Below, in pieces: positions 23,710-36,770 of a DNA stretch of 64,000 nucleotides. Each line of letters opens with the position of its first letter. Position 1 is the stretch's first letter. A program made the translations under genes and the position numbers. This DNA is from Ampelocalamus luodianensis (taxonomy: Eukaryota > Streptophyta > Magnoliopsida > Poales > Poaceae), in NCBI GenBank assembly GCA_036346255.1, contig JAYEVH010000475.1, forward strand, positions 62,001-126,000, read 5' to 3'. Under the pieces are notes generated by a model. The model saw only the letters and a list, made by a program, of their open reading frames with translations. It did not search any database and was not told the DNA's origin.

Positions 23710-26363
23710 AGAGTCATTAACATAACACCGATTATCTTCGATTTTGGTTCATGCAGCCTACAACAATGTATACATCGACTACAAGCTATGAACCATTTCC
23801 TTTAGATAACAAATTCAGATTTTCCCAAGTCAACTTCTTTTCCCCGCTTTTCAAAAATCTACATTTATCCGTGTTTTGCCATATTTAGTTGTCACTGTTA
23901 GAACTTTGTCAAAAGACTTTAAAGACAAACTCTAGCAACTTTAGACATACTATCGACATAACAACTTTCTATCTAACCTCTTCTCTTTGATGTTCAACAC
24001 TCCAAAGAAAAGTTGATTGCTCTCGATGTTTTTCTCGAGAACTTCACATCCTAATAACTTTCAGATTTTTGATTGTCAAGTAAGAGGAGTGTTTAGCTAG
24101 TCATAATTAAGAGAACTCTAATTACAGAAATTAGTCAAAGTGTTAGTCTTTTGGCAAATCTAACATTGTTCAGGTCACTGCCATATGACCAAACACTGAG
24201 ATCCAACACAGAGAGGGACTACTGCTAGATGACCTCTTGCACAAACAACTTTCAGGTTTAGTTGCTACTCAAAACTATTTGCCCAATCAAGCTAAAATGA
24301 TTTGAGACCAACACTCACTACTGGGTTAGTAAGGTCATTAGTTTATTGACAAGTCTGATTATTCTAAGTCTCTCCTCTAAAGATTTTCAACTTACTGGTC
24401 AAATACTGACAACAGAAAATTCTAACATGAAGTGCTACTAACTAAACTTGCTAGCTAACTGAACTCTCAATTTACCAACTACATTTTTTAGTGACACAAG
24501 TATTAGTCAACATGTTTGCTCTCAACACCTTACAGTTGGTTTCCCACCTCCAGAAAACCTTCTCTGATAATGCACTACACCTAATACAAGACTTTCAGTT
24601 TTACTGACAATCAGAGAAAAGTTTCAGAGAACTCATATATATAAACTTCTTAACTTCAAATTTGTTGGTACATTTGAGTGAACTAATGGACATTTGCAAG
24701 GTTGATTAGCAGCATAAGATTGGGCTTAAGGGAGTGGACCCCACTGTCAACCACATCAGCAACAGGGAGCTCAAGGAAGAACAGGGGAGGCTCGGGCTGA
24801 GCTCTGGCCGAAGCGAAGCTGAGGTTGTCGCTGGCGAGGGGAGTGGTGCGGAGGTGGTGGCGATGACCAAAATGGGTTGCCTGAGGGTTACTGAAGCTAG
24901 GGGTGGTCTCGGGGTGGCCAGAGAGGCAGGGTGGCGGCGCGGCGAGGGCGAGCGGCGCACGACCGAGGGGGTGAAAAGGGGGCGACGGCGTCGGGTGCAA
25001 TTGGAGCAAAACTAGTGAGAGCATGAACACTAGTGAAGCTTAGGGAACCTACCAGCGTTGTCGAGGGAAGCCGAGATGGCCGGAGTTGGCTTGGCGACGT
25101 GAGCCTGTGGCGGCGCGAGGTGGTCACCGTGGAGAGGTCCCTGAGGAGCAAGAGAGAGTGGGTGAGTGATGGGAAAAGGTAGAGGGAAACCAGGGGATGC
25201 TTAAGGAGGTAGGAATCGAGCTCGGGCTCGCTGGAGGAGGCGCGGCGGCGGTGGAGGCGGTTTCGGCCGGAGTTGAAGAAGAAACCGTGCGCGCAGCTCC
25301 ACAGTGGTGATAGCTCCAAATTGATAGAGGCGTTTTGTTTCTCTAGGCGAGGGGCGCGCCGTGACGCGACAGGTGGTCAAGCCACGAGCGCACGAACACT
25401 CGGAGACGGCGCGGGGTCCAAGAGTGGCATTCGGTTCATGACTCCATTGGAGCTCTTAGAGGAATGGAATTGAAGAAAGGAGGTGGGGAAAATGGAGAAA
25501 GGGGATCGGGGCATACGGTGCTTGACTTAAATAGGCAAGGGACGGAGCAACCGAGACGAAGGTCGGCGGGCAGGGTGGCGACAAACTCGGCGCCAAGACG
25601 GGAGGCTGGGCAGAGCATGGGCTCGGTCGCGGGCAGGCATGGCAAAGAGCGGTCGTTGCGGGCGAGGTGAGGCGCGCGAGAAACCGCGGGCGGTGATGGC
25701 CAAACCGGCGACGATGTGGTGGCGCGCATGCGGGCGTCGGGGCTAGGCGAGCTGGCGCGCGGGCGAGCCTGGTGCAGGCGCTGCCGTGGAGGGGGAAGCC
25801 TGTCGGTGGGGCCCGAAGGTCAGTGGGAGAGGGAGGAGGGGACTCGGGTGAGCTGGTCTGGTCAGACCCGAGTGGCGAACGGGTTCGGTCGGAGGAACAG
25901 TGTACGGGCGAGATTTGGATTTAGGGTTTGACCGAAAAATAGCAAGTTTGACCTAGCCGGTTGAACTAGAAATAAAATTCTAAAAATTTTGAAACTTTTT
26001 TGTGGGCATTCTAAGGTACACAAAGGACTTAGGAAAAATAATTTCAAACACTTTGTATTATAAAATTTGTTAGAATTAAATTGCTTTCAAACCTGCATTA
26101 ATGATTTCGTTTGAATTTTGGCGAAGGCAAAATGACTTCTAAAAATTTGGTAAAAATAATTACAACTCAAGATAATTAATCTAGTATTTGAATAAATTAT
26201 TTTTGGAAACTTTCATTCACATATTTCTCGAATTCAAATAGCAATGGAATTTAAGTTTAAAAGTTTGAAATTTCGACACAAATTTTAATACCAACAACAA
26301 AAGTTTTTAAATTTTCATAATTTTATACATTTAAAACACAAACCCTAATTTGGGGTTGTTACA

Positions 26364-26422
26364 ACTAGCTCGGTATGCATAGAGGGTCCTGTGGGTTGTT
26401 TGTTTACTGAGGGGCTCCGACA
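26364..26422 (+). repeat. LTR Y2, segment 3 (3' end)
   Basis: This is the last ~60 bp of Y2 after X-2, starting with the duplicated ACTAG and ending GGGGCTCCGACA. The inverted Y3 copy (27531-27590) shows the uninterrupted ACTAGCTCGGTATGCA, confirming the X-2 empty site. Confidence 0.7.
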
Positions 26423-26744
26423 CCTTCTCTAGCTCTTTCACTAGTTTGTTCGATCGCACAAAACAACAAACCTTTGCTTCTTTCGACCATCGTGGTGTAG
26501 TCGAATACTTCTCTCATTCAACTAAGCACGCTAAGCCTCCCACGACTCTCCCCGGTCGTAACACTTTCACGACTCTCCTTGGTTGATGAGGACATGACCT
26601 CTATGGATATAACCATGTTTACTATGCCATCGCTCCAAGTATAAGAGCTCAGACGCTTCACTTAAATTATCAGTGAGCTTGTTTTTAGGAGTGTATTTAT
26701 ATTATATGAACTATATGATGCTACCTAACGATGAAATATATATA
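26423..26744. other. Unassigned spacer
   Basis: There are about 320 bp between Y2 and the Tat-like LTR. They contain CACGACTCTCC repeated twice and an AT-rich end (ATATATATATG). I recognise no gene or element in it. Confidence 0.3.
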
Positions 26745-27515
26745 TGTGCAGCACCATGTCACTTTTGGTCTAAGACAAGCAAGCAATTGAGTGGACTTGT
26801 TTTGGAATCCAGCTCGGCCTCCGAATCAGCTTGACAACAAAGAACTTAAAATGATATAACTTTCACATACGGAGTCCGTTGGAGGTCCACGAGTACTTGA
26901 TTGAAAGCTTATTTTGTCCTCTTTCAAACGGATCCGCCTCACCTTCAAATTCTTTCTGGACTGATCGCAATCATCTAAAGAAGGCGTCATATCACCTGCT
27001 TGGGCCAATCGGGCTTTGTAATCGAACTCAACTTGGCCCATATGCCGTGCCCACCTAGAGGTGTGGTTACTGTTCACATGAACAGTAACCCGCGAGTTTA
27101 GTCCTCCTGCTATTTCTTTTAGATTTGTGGCTCTTCCTCCCTATATAAGGAGGCCACACCCTCTAATTTTCTTGGATTTCGTTGAGTTAAGGTTTAGCCA
27201 TTGTGCAAACTGCTCTTCATTGTGTTGATGACCACCTGTCAAGACAGCTTTCGAATCCCAATTTATAAATATTTCAATCCATATTTGCAATTTCAGATTG
27301 CGCTTTATCTTGTTCTTGCGTGTTCTTCGATTGCATGCGTGAATAGGCCTTCGTGGTCGTTGATCGCGTTTCAAAGACGGCCAATAACGTCGCGAGTTGG
27401 TTCAACGATTGCTAAGGTGCAAGCGCCGTCAGACGGTTGTAGTCGGATCGCGAGTCACCTCCACAAAAATCGATATTTATCAATCTCATCGAAAGATCGG
27501 AACCCCGCTCCATCA
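26745..27515 (+). repeat. Tat-like gypsy LTR fragment
   Basis: This reads like the LTR of grass Tat-lineage/RIRE2-type elements: TGTGCAGCACC start, GAATAGGCCTTCGTGGTC, GATTGCTAAGG, CATCTCATCGAAAGATCGG-type end and CATCA followed by TTGGT (a decayed primer site). This recognition is from memory of the family, not a search. It has a clear TATATAAG box at 27142-27149 and, upstream, a perfect 11-bp-stem hairpin (27066-27089). Y3 inserted just downstream of it. Confidence 0.45.
27142..27149 (+). promoter_or_regulatory. TATA box of the Tat-like LTR
   Basis: CCCTATATAAGGAGGCC is a strong plant TATA context. It is followed by pyrimidine-rich leader sequence. Confidence 0.6.
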
Positions 27516-27530
27516 TTGGTCATAACACTT

Positions 27531-28561
27531 TGTTGGGTCCCCGAATAGAGCAACCCCGACCCTCGTGCATACCGAGCTAGTCCCAAGATTAGTCGCTAGC
27601 TCGCATGCATCAACCTTGGTGTGATCATAACCATACAACAAACTCAAGATTAAGCGCATAAATTAATATTATTAATGTAAGACCTTACGGCCAAGGTTGT
27701 TACAAAGTTGCCACAGAGCTTACAACAAAAGAACACTTGCAACGGATAACAAAAGACATCGTGGAGACTATTCGACATGCCCACAAAGCTATCGAGTGGA
27801 GGAACATCCCCTAGCACGCATGGTCTTCAAGGAACTCTTCTTCAAAGAACTTGAGCACCTAGAGGTCTTCGACGATCGATAAACCAGAGAGGGCTAAGTC
27901 GTGAGTACTTTTGAATGTACTCAAAAGTCATAGTGAAATGTATGCAATAATATTCATGTAAAGCATGGCTGCATGGTTAGTTTGCAGAAAAGCAATATTG
28001 ACTAGAAATACATTAAATAGATTGCAAAGCAGAAGTTGAAAGACTAATACATAAGTAAACAAGTTCTCTTTTTTTGAAACAGCTCGTGGATACCTTGTCC
28101 ACTTTGCAAACCTCTCGTGATCACCCTGATCACGACCACTCTTTTTAAGAAAAGTCTACCCCTTGAATGAAATCTCCGGGCGTGTTCATAACGGAGGACG
28201 TGGCTATTCGAATAGATTTTACACTCTGTAGAGGTGTACAGCTTTACCCACATGACATGAGTTTTCTCTAGCTGGTTGGGCACCCGTCGCTACCCTCACT
28301 CACTGCCTTAGGTAAGCTATCTAGAGCAGATGCCAAGGCCTTTACAAAGGTCTGTCCTGATTCGGTTCTACCCCGCTAAGCTTTTGCCATTCGGGCCCCT
28401 CTGCGCCATGTGAATCAAAGACACACCACCACGACATGTAACCGAAACTAACATCGCTAATTAGTTGGCCAGGTCCACCCCATCCTGGACATGTGGTTGC
28501 ACGGTAATGACCTAGATCAATGGCGCAAGGTTAAGTCCGTAGTTGGCTGCTTAGACGAGAC
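27531..28561 (-). repeat. LTR Y3, segment 1 (3' part of LTR)
   Basis: This is an inverted Y-family LTR: TGTTGGGTCCCCG at 27531 is the reverse complement of the Y end. It contains the TGAGTAC/GTACTCA hairpin (27902-27923) and the palindrome block (28184-28253, CTATTCGAATAG at 28204-28215). The acceptor-like TTTGATCAG of Y1 is mutated here. It is interrupted at 28562 by X-3 after the target GAGAC. Confidence 0.7.
28184..28253 (-). promoter_or_regulatory. Conserved palindrome block, Y3 copy
   Basis: GTTCATAACGGAGGACG is followed by a perfect CTATTCGAATAG, a CTCTGTAGAG near-palindrome and GCTTTACCCACA. Confidence 0.75.
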
Positions 28562-29759
28562 TGTAATAGCCCAAATCTGGGTTTGTGTTTCAAATGTAAG
28601 AAAATGAGTAGAAATTTAAAACTTTTCTTGTATCTTGAAGTTTTTGAACTTCTATGCAATTCTTGGAATGGAATTGTGGGAAATTAAAAACCAAAACCTC
28701 CAAATTGACTAAAGGCATGACCCTTCTTTTCCAACCCTTGTCAAACTGGGATCATCCACTAAAAATAATTTTCCTGGGTTCTAAAGATGTTGTGTGACCC
28801 CTCTAAAGAATTTCACAATTTTTAGAAATTGTTTGAATATTTTAAGAGGCAGACAAACCCTAGAACAATCCTTGTAAAATTTCTCGAGAAAATGCTCAAC
28901 ATAAAAGCTCTCAAAATTTTATACAAGGTCAATCTCAAGGCCGCAAGCTATCAGAAAATTTCAATTTTTTTAGTTAGTCTCTACCTCTATAAAGTCCTCA
29001 AAGTTTTCACCAAAAATCAAACCCTAGTCAAAGTCCTGTTGGACACGAGCCTGACTTGAGCCCAACAATTTTTTTTCTAGTGCGACCCAACCATTCCCGC
29101 GCCTCCCGAACCCCTTTGCGGGCACCTAATCTCACCATTGGATTTCTCTCCACACCTAGATCAAGGTAACATTCGACCTCCGATCCCGCCACCGCTATGA
29201 GCCGTTAGATCCCCATCGGCGTCCACGTTGCCGTGAACTTTCGGACTTCCGAACGCCGCCAATGATTCTCACCGTTGATTTTGATCCAACCGTCGTGGAG
29301 TGTACCCTTCGCACTCGGTCGCGCTTAACAACCGCTCGAGCCACTTGGTTGAGCCCAATCAACTAAATGCACCGAGCCGTTCTAAAGTGGCGTGTGCCTT
29401 GGTGCCGCTGGATTTTAATCTAACGGTCAAGATCTATGACCCAAAGTGAATGGGCTTAGCTCAACCCACTTAACCGCTTGGGCTCGAGCCACTTTGTTTC
29501 ACGATAGGTGGGACCCTTTGAACTGGTCATCTCCTACCTCTCGCCACGCCATTGCCGTGTCTCGAACGTGGGAGAGGTAGTGCCTTGTCACGCCCATGAA
29601 GCTTTAAACGCTACTTGTCGCAAGCATTCAATACGCCTTAAAGTCCTCCTACAAAAGTCGTGTTCTTCACCGCGCTCCGCCACTCAATTCGCCCATGGCA
29701 AGCATAAGCCTAGTTCACCGTGGAACTTTCCCTTGCTCTAAACTCCTAACTCTCCCGCC

Positions 29760-29765
29760 TATAAA
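29760..29765 (+). promoter_or_regulatory. TATA box of X-3 outer
   Basis: CCGCCTATAAAGCCG lies about 60 bp upstream of the point where X-3 inner inserted. The inner copy has a comparable TTTATAAGCCCC at 30836-30841. Confidence 0.5.
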
Positions 29766-29820
29766 GCCGTTGAGCTCCTCCTAAGCTTCCTTTACACATC
29801 CCCTCGCAACCCCTAGCACC

Positions 29821-32800
29821 TGTGAACATCCCAATTTTGGACTTGTGTTTCAAATGTAAGAAAATGAGTAGAAATTAAAACTTTTCTTACATCATGTATT
29901 TCTTGTATGTTCTAAACAATTCTTGTACAAGAATTATGAAAATGCAAAATCACAAGTCTTTTGATCCAAAACTTTGTCTTCCAAAAATATTCTTGTCAAA
30001 TCTTGTGATCATCCTTTGGAAATATTTTTCCCAAGTTCTAGGGATGGTATGTGACCCTCTCAAAAATTTCACAATTTTAGAAATTGTTTGAATGCTTTTG
30101 GAGGGTAGTCAAACCTGCTTGACTTTTAGTCAAACCCTAAACCTAAAAATGCACTACATAAAAACCTCTAAAAATTTTACACACAATTAATATCTAAGTT
30201 AGAAAGCTCCTGTAAAATTTCAGAATTTTTGGAGTTGTTTTGCTACCTCAAATAAATCCCCAAAGTTCATTTCAGATTAAAACCCTAAGTCAGCATCATG
30301 GGCTCAAGTCGCACTGAGCCCGACCTAAATGATCTGGTTGAACCCAACCGCCTAATTGCACCAATGGCCACCAAAGGGCGCGTGGCATTTCCGCCGTTGA
30401 TTACTATCGAACAGCCGCGCTGATTGGGTCGTTCGACCTCATGTAGCGCCAACTCATTTAGACCGTTGATCAAGATCCACCGCCCCGATTCGTTGGGCCG
30501 CTCGTGTCGCCCAATGGTTCAACACGCTCGACCTCCGATTGCACTCCTCGCCCGAGCCGCTTGATTAAAATCCAACGCCACGATCTTCTCTTTCGCTTTA
30601 AACCTCGGAGCGCGGGCGATCCTAGCCATCCGCTTCTAATCAAACCACCCATACCGCCTCGCTTTTCTCTCGTCATCTTCTTCCTCGAGCCGCGGCGTGA
30701 ACAAGGCGCGGCATGGCCTCTGGCCGTGTTCCGCTCCTCGACAACGCCTCCTTGGTCGGCATTTAGTGGGTGCAGTGCTTTCACCGTAGCTCACCCGAAA
30801 ATGTTGTTTTGTTGCCAAACTCTAATCCTCCACTTTATAAGCCCCCAAAACCCTCCCGGTGCTCCTTTACACCACCCCGTGGCTCTTCTTTGCTTGGGGA
30901 GCTCAAAACACCAAAACTACCATTGTTGACCCGTGGAGCTCAATTGTGGATCTTGGCGCCAAAGTGGTTCATCTTCAATTCTTCTTGTACCTTGTTGAAC
31001 TCCTTAACCCCTATGCATTTCCCTAACTCGATTTTGGTTTTCATTCACAGAATGGACCAATTTTAAGTTTGGATCTCTTTCTACCGAATTCATCCCTTTT
31101 CTTCTCTAGCTCCTGTAAGTGGTTCTTTGGCAATTAATTGTTCATAGACCTTCTTTCAGGCCTTATTATGCTATTTTGACCACCAGTGGTGTTCATTTTT
31201 GCTCGCACCTTTATTTCCACTTCATCTTCTTCAACTCCGCGAGCTTCCCCGTGGTCAAAGCTCGCCATCTTTGGAGCTCTTCTGGCTAAGGTAGCTTCTT
31301 ATTAGTCCTTAGATGTGTGGCACCCTTCTTTGGACAATGCGAGCTTTTTAGCCATTTTCGCCGCCGCTTTGGTCACCATCTTTGATCTCCCACCGGGCAT
31401 TCTAGGCCATCACCGCCGCCGAGGTTACCCTCACTTGCGCGCAATGTTATTTGCAACCCATTTTGGCACTTTATGGCACCGCCGTGGCCGAGCCGCCACG
31501 CAAGCTCTCTTCGCGCTTGGGTTTTTGCCGACGAAATGGTCACTCTGCGTTGTCGATAAGACATCATTAATTACTTAATCATTGTTAATCATTAGTGGTA
31601 ATTAATGTGTCCTAAATCGCCCACTAGGCCACTACCTTGTGGGCCCACGATTTAGCACTCCCGAGCACTTCAAACCCTCATGTGTTAGTTGCACTAATCG
31701 TGGACCATCGATTTCAAGATCTGCGCCCGCATCTTCGGGACTTTGGGTCCCCGAATGTCCCAAATCGCGTGAGCCGCCCACCTCTAGATCCGCGCTCAAA
31801 TCGAGGCCGCTTGGACCACCCAAGCTCCCAACGCGGGCCGCCCATCTCGCGATGAGTGGGCCGTCGGGTCACCCGAGTGCGCCACGCCCGAGCCCTCCAT
31901 CTTGAGATCTACGGCCGTGGTTGATCGTGGCGTCGCGCCGCCGAACGCCCAATCTCGTAGACCGTTAGATTTAGATCCAACGGTGAGCCTTTTGATCGCG
32001 CGCGGTGCCATTCCCGTCGCGCACGGGCCGTTAGATTTCGCATTAAGGGCCCACGTTCATCCACATTGATTTATTTCTAATAAGTTTCATTATATTTCGT
32101 AAGCCTTTATTTATGAATCAAAAATATATTAAAACTTTGAAAACTCATAACTAATTCATTTTAAATCCTTTTAGATGATTCCAGTAAGTTAAATTCATGT
32201 TTGACTAAGGTTTAATATAAAAATGCTTTTAGACTTTGTTCTGTGCCATAACATTTTGTAAATAATGTTAATTTGATTTCACCATTTTAGAATATACCAA
32301 AAATTGTTTTAAAACTTGTAAAATGCATATCTTTTCTCGTATAACTCTAAAATGTGCAAACTCAATCTTGTTAATTTCTCTGTTAGCATACTTTAATATG
32401 AAATAGGTTTGATCATGATTTCATTTCTGAAAAGTAACGTGTGCTAGATTTACAACTTAGAAAATCATAATGAATTCATTTTAACTCCAAATTAGGTAAA
32501 CTCAACTTTGTCGTTCTTAGGATATCTATGTCTACCTCAGAAACTTTTAGGTTCCGATCATTCTAGAAATTTATGCCAAGAATAGTATCGTCGAATTAAT
32601 TTAATAAATTAACAGGCTGAGAGAAATGGTTTTAGCCATAACTTTTGCATGCTTAGTTCAAATGCAGTAATTCTTGTTCCTAAAATTGTCTAAAATCAAT
32701 ATCTTGCTGCTGTATAAATTTCATTAGTTTTGAATTACTTTTGCTGTTGGATTTTATTTGGTGTTCTTCGTTCTTATTGGTTTTGTCGCCTATTCACGTT

Positions 32801-34475
32801 AGGTTCTGAAGAGGTTATTGATCTTGAATCGAGCCACAAGAAGACTGCATCGCCTCCAAAGAAGGCAAGCAGATGTAGCATTCATTTGATCATGTTGATC
32901 CTATTAATTTCAAATTCTAATATATTATTTGCAAATTCTACATATGCATTGCTATGTTGTTTTAACTATTGTCGATAGTTAACCCATTAGATGCATTATC
33001 GAGGCAAATCGCTTATCCTCTACCATCGAGCCTAGGTTATTTGTCGTGATTTTGGGTTCATTGGATGTGTCCTTGTCACTTAGTAGTACGAGTTGAAATG
33101 CTTAGTTATGCTTTAGTTATCGGTAGAAATGGGTGGTTATCGACTTGTCGATAACCTTGATCACACAAATTTGTTATGATCTCTATATTTCAGCTTTGTG
33201 CTATGTTTAAATTGCAAAACTAAAACTGAAAACAAAACAATTTGGACTTGGGCACAATGGTAAGATGGTGTGATTTTGGGTGTGACTGGAATGGTGCCCA
33301 AGTCGATTAAGGACCGAACATCTTGTGAGTCTCTGTTATCCAGGCAATTTGTGCGTGCTATCCACACTAGAGGGAAATGGGACCTCTCTTGACTTAGTAC
33401 TTTGGCGTGGGTTGGCTACGAGTCGCAGGTGTGTTGTGTTGTGGTAAAATGAAGTGGTTCGTGTGTTGGGAGCATTGTAGTTGTCCGAAAAGCTTTACCC
33501 CGAGGGGTAGTTATATTTTTGGTTTTACAATGTAAGCGTATAGGTTGCTATCCATACGAGCGGCTCGTAGTTGATACACAATATTGGAAATGTCTCGTAG
33601 GACTTAGCCGTGCCGGCATGCCAAAGGAAGTGTGCTAAATCATATGGCAAAAAGGCGGTCTGGAGTGTGGGTACATTGGTACACCCCTGCAGGGTTAAAA
33701 CTATTCGAATATCCTCGTCCTAGGTTATGGACACGCTTGGGTAAGCTTTTCAAGAGTTAGACTACAACTTTTTACATTAAAGTTTGACATGGGTGGTACG
33801 AATGGGTAATTCGTGCTATGGTTGCGATGGCTATTGGGTTAGTCATCTCCAGGATGTCTTTATGTTATTACTTATTGTATCGCTGTTATTTATGCAATTA
33901 AAATTCAGATTGTCAAAATTGCCTTCAAATTATTATCTATTGCAAAAAAAACTGGCTTTATACTGAAAATTAACCTTGAGCCTTCTCACTTGATTAAAGC
34001 CTGCATGTAGTAGTAACTAGGTTTGTTACCCGTAAGTCTTGCGAGTACATTTTTGTACTCATTTGTTTTGCTTAATTGTTGTAGAGGAAGAAGGTTGATC
34101 CCCAAGGGATCAACTTTGGTGAGTTTTGCATGTATGGACGACTAGCTTGGTGGCCTTGGTCGGTTGCCTTGTGGGTTATGGCTAACCGGTCATAATTTGG
34201 TTAAAGCCATCATATGGCACCCTTTTGCTTCCGCTGTTATTGATACTTTGATGTCTTTTGGCCAGTCGGCTCTTTTGTAATAACTTTATATTATGTATGT
34301 CTTTTGTTAGACTTGTTATATTGTGATGTATGGAATTCATGCATGATTTTGTAAAGATTTATGTGTGCTGCAATTCTGGGAAGCACATATCCATCGAGGC
34401 ACGGTGTATTTTGTTTGTGATGTTAGAGCCAAGGGAAGGCTAAGTATTACAAGCTAAATAAACTGGAGTCTCACA
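29821..34475 (+). mobile_element. Solo LTR X-3 inner
   Basis: A second X-family LTR in the same orientation lies inside X-3 outer. It starts TGTGAACATCCC and ends GGAGTCTCACA, with 4-bp CACC directly adjoining both ends (29817-29820, 34476-34479). It is about 4.66 kb with no internal region. It repeats the X architecture: TATA near 30836, palindromic words (31625-32040), AAG|GCAAGC (32864/32865), the block with CTATTCGAATAT (one mismatch, 33701-33712), the GAGTAC/GTACTC hairpin (34043-34060) and TTGTTGTAG (34084). GC-rich frames at 30470-31070 and 31315-31905 are not protein-like. Confidence 0.8.
32865..34084 (+). other. Predicted LTR intron, X-3 inner
   Basis: This 1.22 kb interval runs from AAG|GCAAGC to TTAATTGTTGTAG. 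It contains the palindrome block at 33666-33732 and the acceptor-side hairpin at 34043-34060. Confidence 0.45.
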
Positions 34476-35574
34476 CACCCTCTCTGCGTAATTAAGCTCA
34501 ATTCAAAGAAATCATAAATCCGCCATTGAAGGCCGCAAGCGAGCTCCTTGAACTTAAGTGTTCCAGTGGCTCTCTTTCCAATATTCTTGCTCCTATTTAT
34601 TTCTCTGACCTCTTGGAGTAAAACCCCTAATCCAATTTTGTTTGGCATTCACAGGATTTGTCAAATTTTGGGTTTAGATCTTTGAGGTCGAAATCACCCC
34701 CTTTCTTCTCCCACTCCGGTAAGTGCTCCATTTGTCAATTGCTTGCTCTTGGACCATCTGTGTACCTTAGTGAAGCTATTTTGACCACGTGGTCGTGTTC
34801 ATTTTGGCTCAGGTTGCGTGTTCTCCATCTTCTTCTTCAGCTTCGGGAAGCTCCTTCGTGGTCAAGGCAACTCCAGCCACCTTTGAGCCTCTACAATGCT
34901 AAGGTACCCTCCTAGTAGTCCCTAGGAGCCTGGGCACTCACTTTTGTGAACTGCGGCAGAGCTCTTTGCTATTTTCCATTTTGGCCGTGCTTTGCACCGC
35001 CGCTCAACTCCGGCTAACCGCCGTTGTGGTCCTTCCCCGTAGTAGTTGCCTCCACCAACGCGTGCGTTGTGCTATTGCAGTTCCATTTTGGCACTTGGAC
35101 CACACCAGCGAGGTCTATATCGCCGGCGATAAGCCGTTGATCAGGCTTGGGTTTTTGTCGGATGAAAATGGCTGTCACGGTTGTCATTAGGACAAAGATT
35201 CACTTATTAAATGCTAATCATCACTTAGCATTTAATCGCTATCTGATAGGGCCTTGGTGCCGCTTACATGCGGGCCCCAGCACCTTAAAACCCCTGTTCA
35301 TGTCACTGTGTCCCACTGACAGGTGGGCCCATCTCTTTAAACCCCTCCGGACGCTGTCGCACTGTCAGTTAGGACATCATTAATGCTAATCACGATTTAA
35401 TTTCTTAATCATTTGTTTGGTTCATTAATACTGTCTTAACCGAGCCCCCCACAGCCACTTACATGTGGGCCCGCACGTTTAAATCACCCTGTGCGCTAAA
35501 ACCTCCGCGTGTGGCTCATGTGTCACTGATAGTGGGCCCCGCATCTTAAGCACCTCCTGTGCGCATGTGTTACA

Positions 35575-35960
35575 CTCAAATGATTGGGGACCGTTGGATT
35601 TAAAACCAACGGTCCTGATCAGCATGCGCATGTGACACTGAGATCAACCCTGGACCGTTGGATCTTGCTTCAACGGCCAGATCTAGTGCACCTTTGAACT
35701 CGGAGGTTTCAATCTCCGTGGGCCGTCAGATCTAGATCAACGGTCTAGATCTGTTTGGCCGTTGGGACAGCCCGAGGGTCCCAATCGCTGTGTGCCGTCC
35801 GATTTCTTTTCAACGGTGTGATCGATTGGGCCGTTCGGGTCACCCGAACGTCCTATTCATTTTTTAGCGTTGGATCTAATCCAACGGTGGCCTCGCATGA
35901 GTGCATGTGCGTGCACTGTGCTCCAGTTGGCTGGGCCGTTAGATTTGATCTCAACGGCCT
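35575..35960 (+). repeat. Array of CCGTTGGAT-type inverted words
   Basis: Six or so inverted repeats are spaced about 60-70 bp apart: CCGTTGG/CCAACGG, CCGTTGGA/TCAACGG, CGTCAGATCT/AGATCAACG, CGTTGGAT/ATCCAACG and CCGTTAGA/TCAACGG. Loops and edges vary while pairing is kept. Similar words occur in X-3 inner (31955-31985), in D (50620-50900) and in X-1. Confidence 0.7.
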
Positions 35961-36770
35961 AGGCTTTTCCACGTCGGTTAGTTTTAGTAAAAGCCTGGTA
36001 AGGTTTAATTGTCATCTGAAAATAAGTTTTAAATTTCAAAATTTCATAACTAATTCATTTTAAATCCTTTTCGGTTGGTTCAAATTTGGTTAATTCCGAG
36101 TTTAACTAAGCTTTAATCTAAAAATGTTTGTAGTCATAGTTTTGCTCTAGAAAAATTTGTTAATAGATTTAATTCCTGATTAGCTTAATTATGCTTTAAA
36201 AATTGCTTAAAATTTGTAAAAGACACAAGTAATTCCCTATAACTCCCAATTGAGCAAACTAAAAATTGGTAAATTCCTCTGATAAGGTACTTTATTGTAG
36301 ACTAGGTTTTGTTCATGCCATTGCCTCTGAAAAATGATATGTTCTAGTTTCACAACTTAGAAAAATCATAAGTAATTCAATTTAACTCCAAATAAAGTAA
36401 ATCCAGTTTTGCTATGCTTAGAATACCATGCTCTACCTACCATAAAAATTTCAGGTTTTGGATCTTTTCGGAAAATTGTGTCATGAACAGTAACCGGAAT
36501 TAATTTAATTTGAATTTTCAGGCTAAAAGAAAATGTTTAGGCTATAACTTTTGCATCTTTAATCCAAATCAAATAATTCTTGTTGCTAAATTTGTCTAAA
36601 ATCATGCTCTACCTGCTGTGTAAATTTCATGAGAATCGGATGGCTTTTGCTGTTGAGGTTTGTTTGGTGTTCTTCGTTCTTATTGGTTTTTCGCATTTTT
36701 GCGATAAGTTCCGACGATTGTGTTGATTGCGTGAGTGATCCTCTGCAGCAAGAAAGTGATCTCCAGCAAG

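Larger units (their letters stand above)
20370..26363 (-). mobile_element. Solo LTR X-2 (minus), carrying a CACTA insert
   Basis: One X-family LTR on the minus strand starts TGTAACAACCCC at 26363 and ends GGGGTCCTCACA at 20370. It is flanked by a perfect 5-bp duplication ACTAG (20365-20369 and 26364-26368). No internal region is present, which is the expected product of LTR-LTR recombination. Without the CACTA insert it is about 4.7 kb, matching the other X LTRs. The same architecture is present: AAG|GCAAGC at 21949/21948, palindrome block 21102-21168, a strong hairpin at 20765-20787 and the acceptor-like TTGTTGCGAG at 20735. A TATTTAA-type box lies near 25525-25534. Confidence 0.85.

Noticed and set aside
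11035..26422. Y1 and Y2 as paired LTRs of one element
   Set aside because: Only ~110 bp lie between them, with no coding or purine tract, and Y1 has expansions absent from Y2; they look like separate LTR insertions or a rearranged pair.
30470..31905. Frames up to 141 codons in X-3 inner and GC-rich frames in X-2 (24683-25931)
   Set aside because: These are GC-rich LTR upstream and leader sequence; frames are not preserved between X copies and show no domain.
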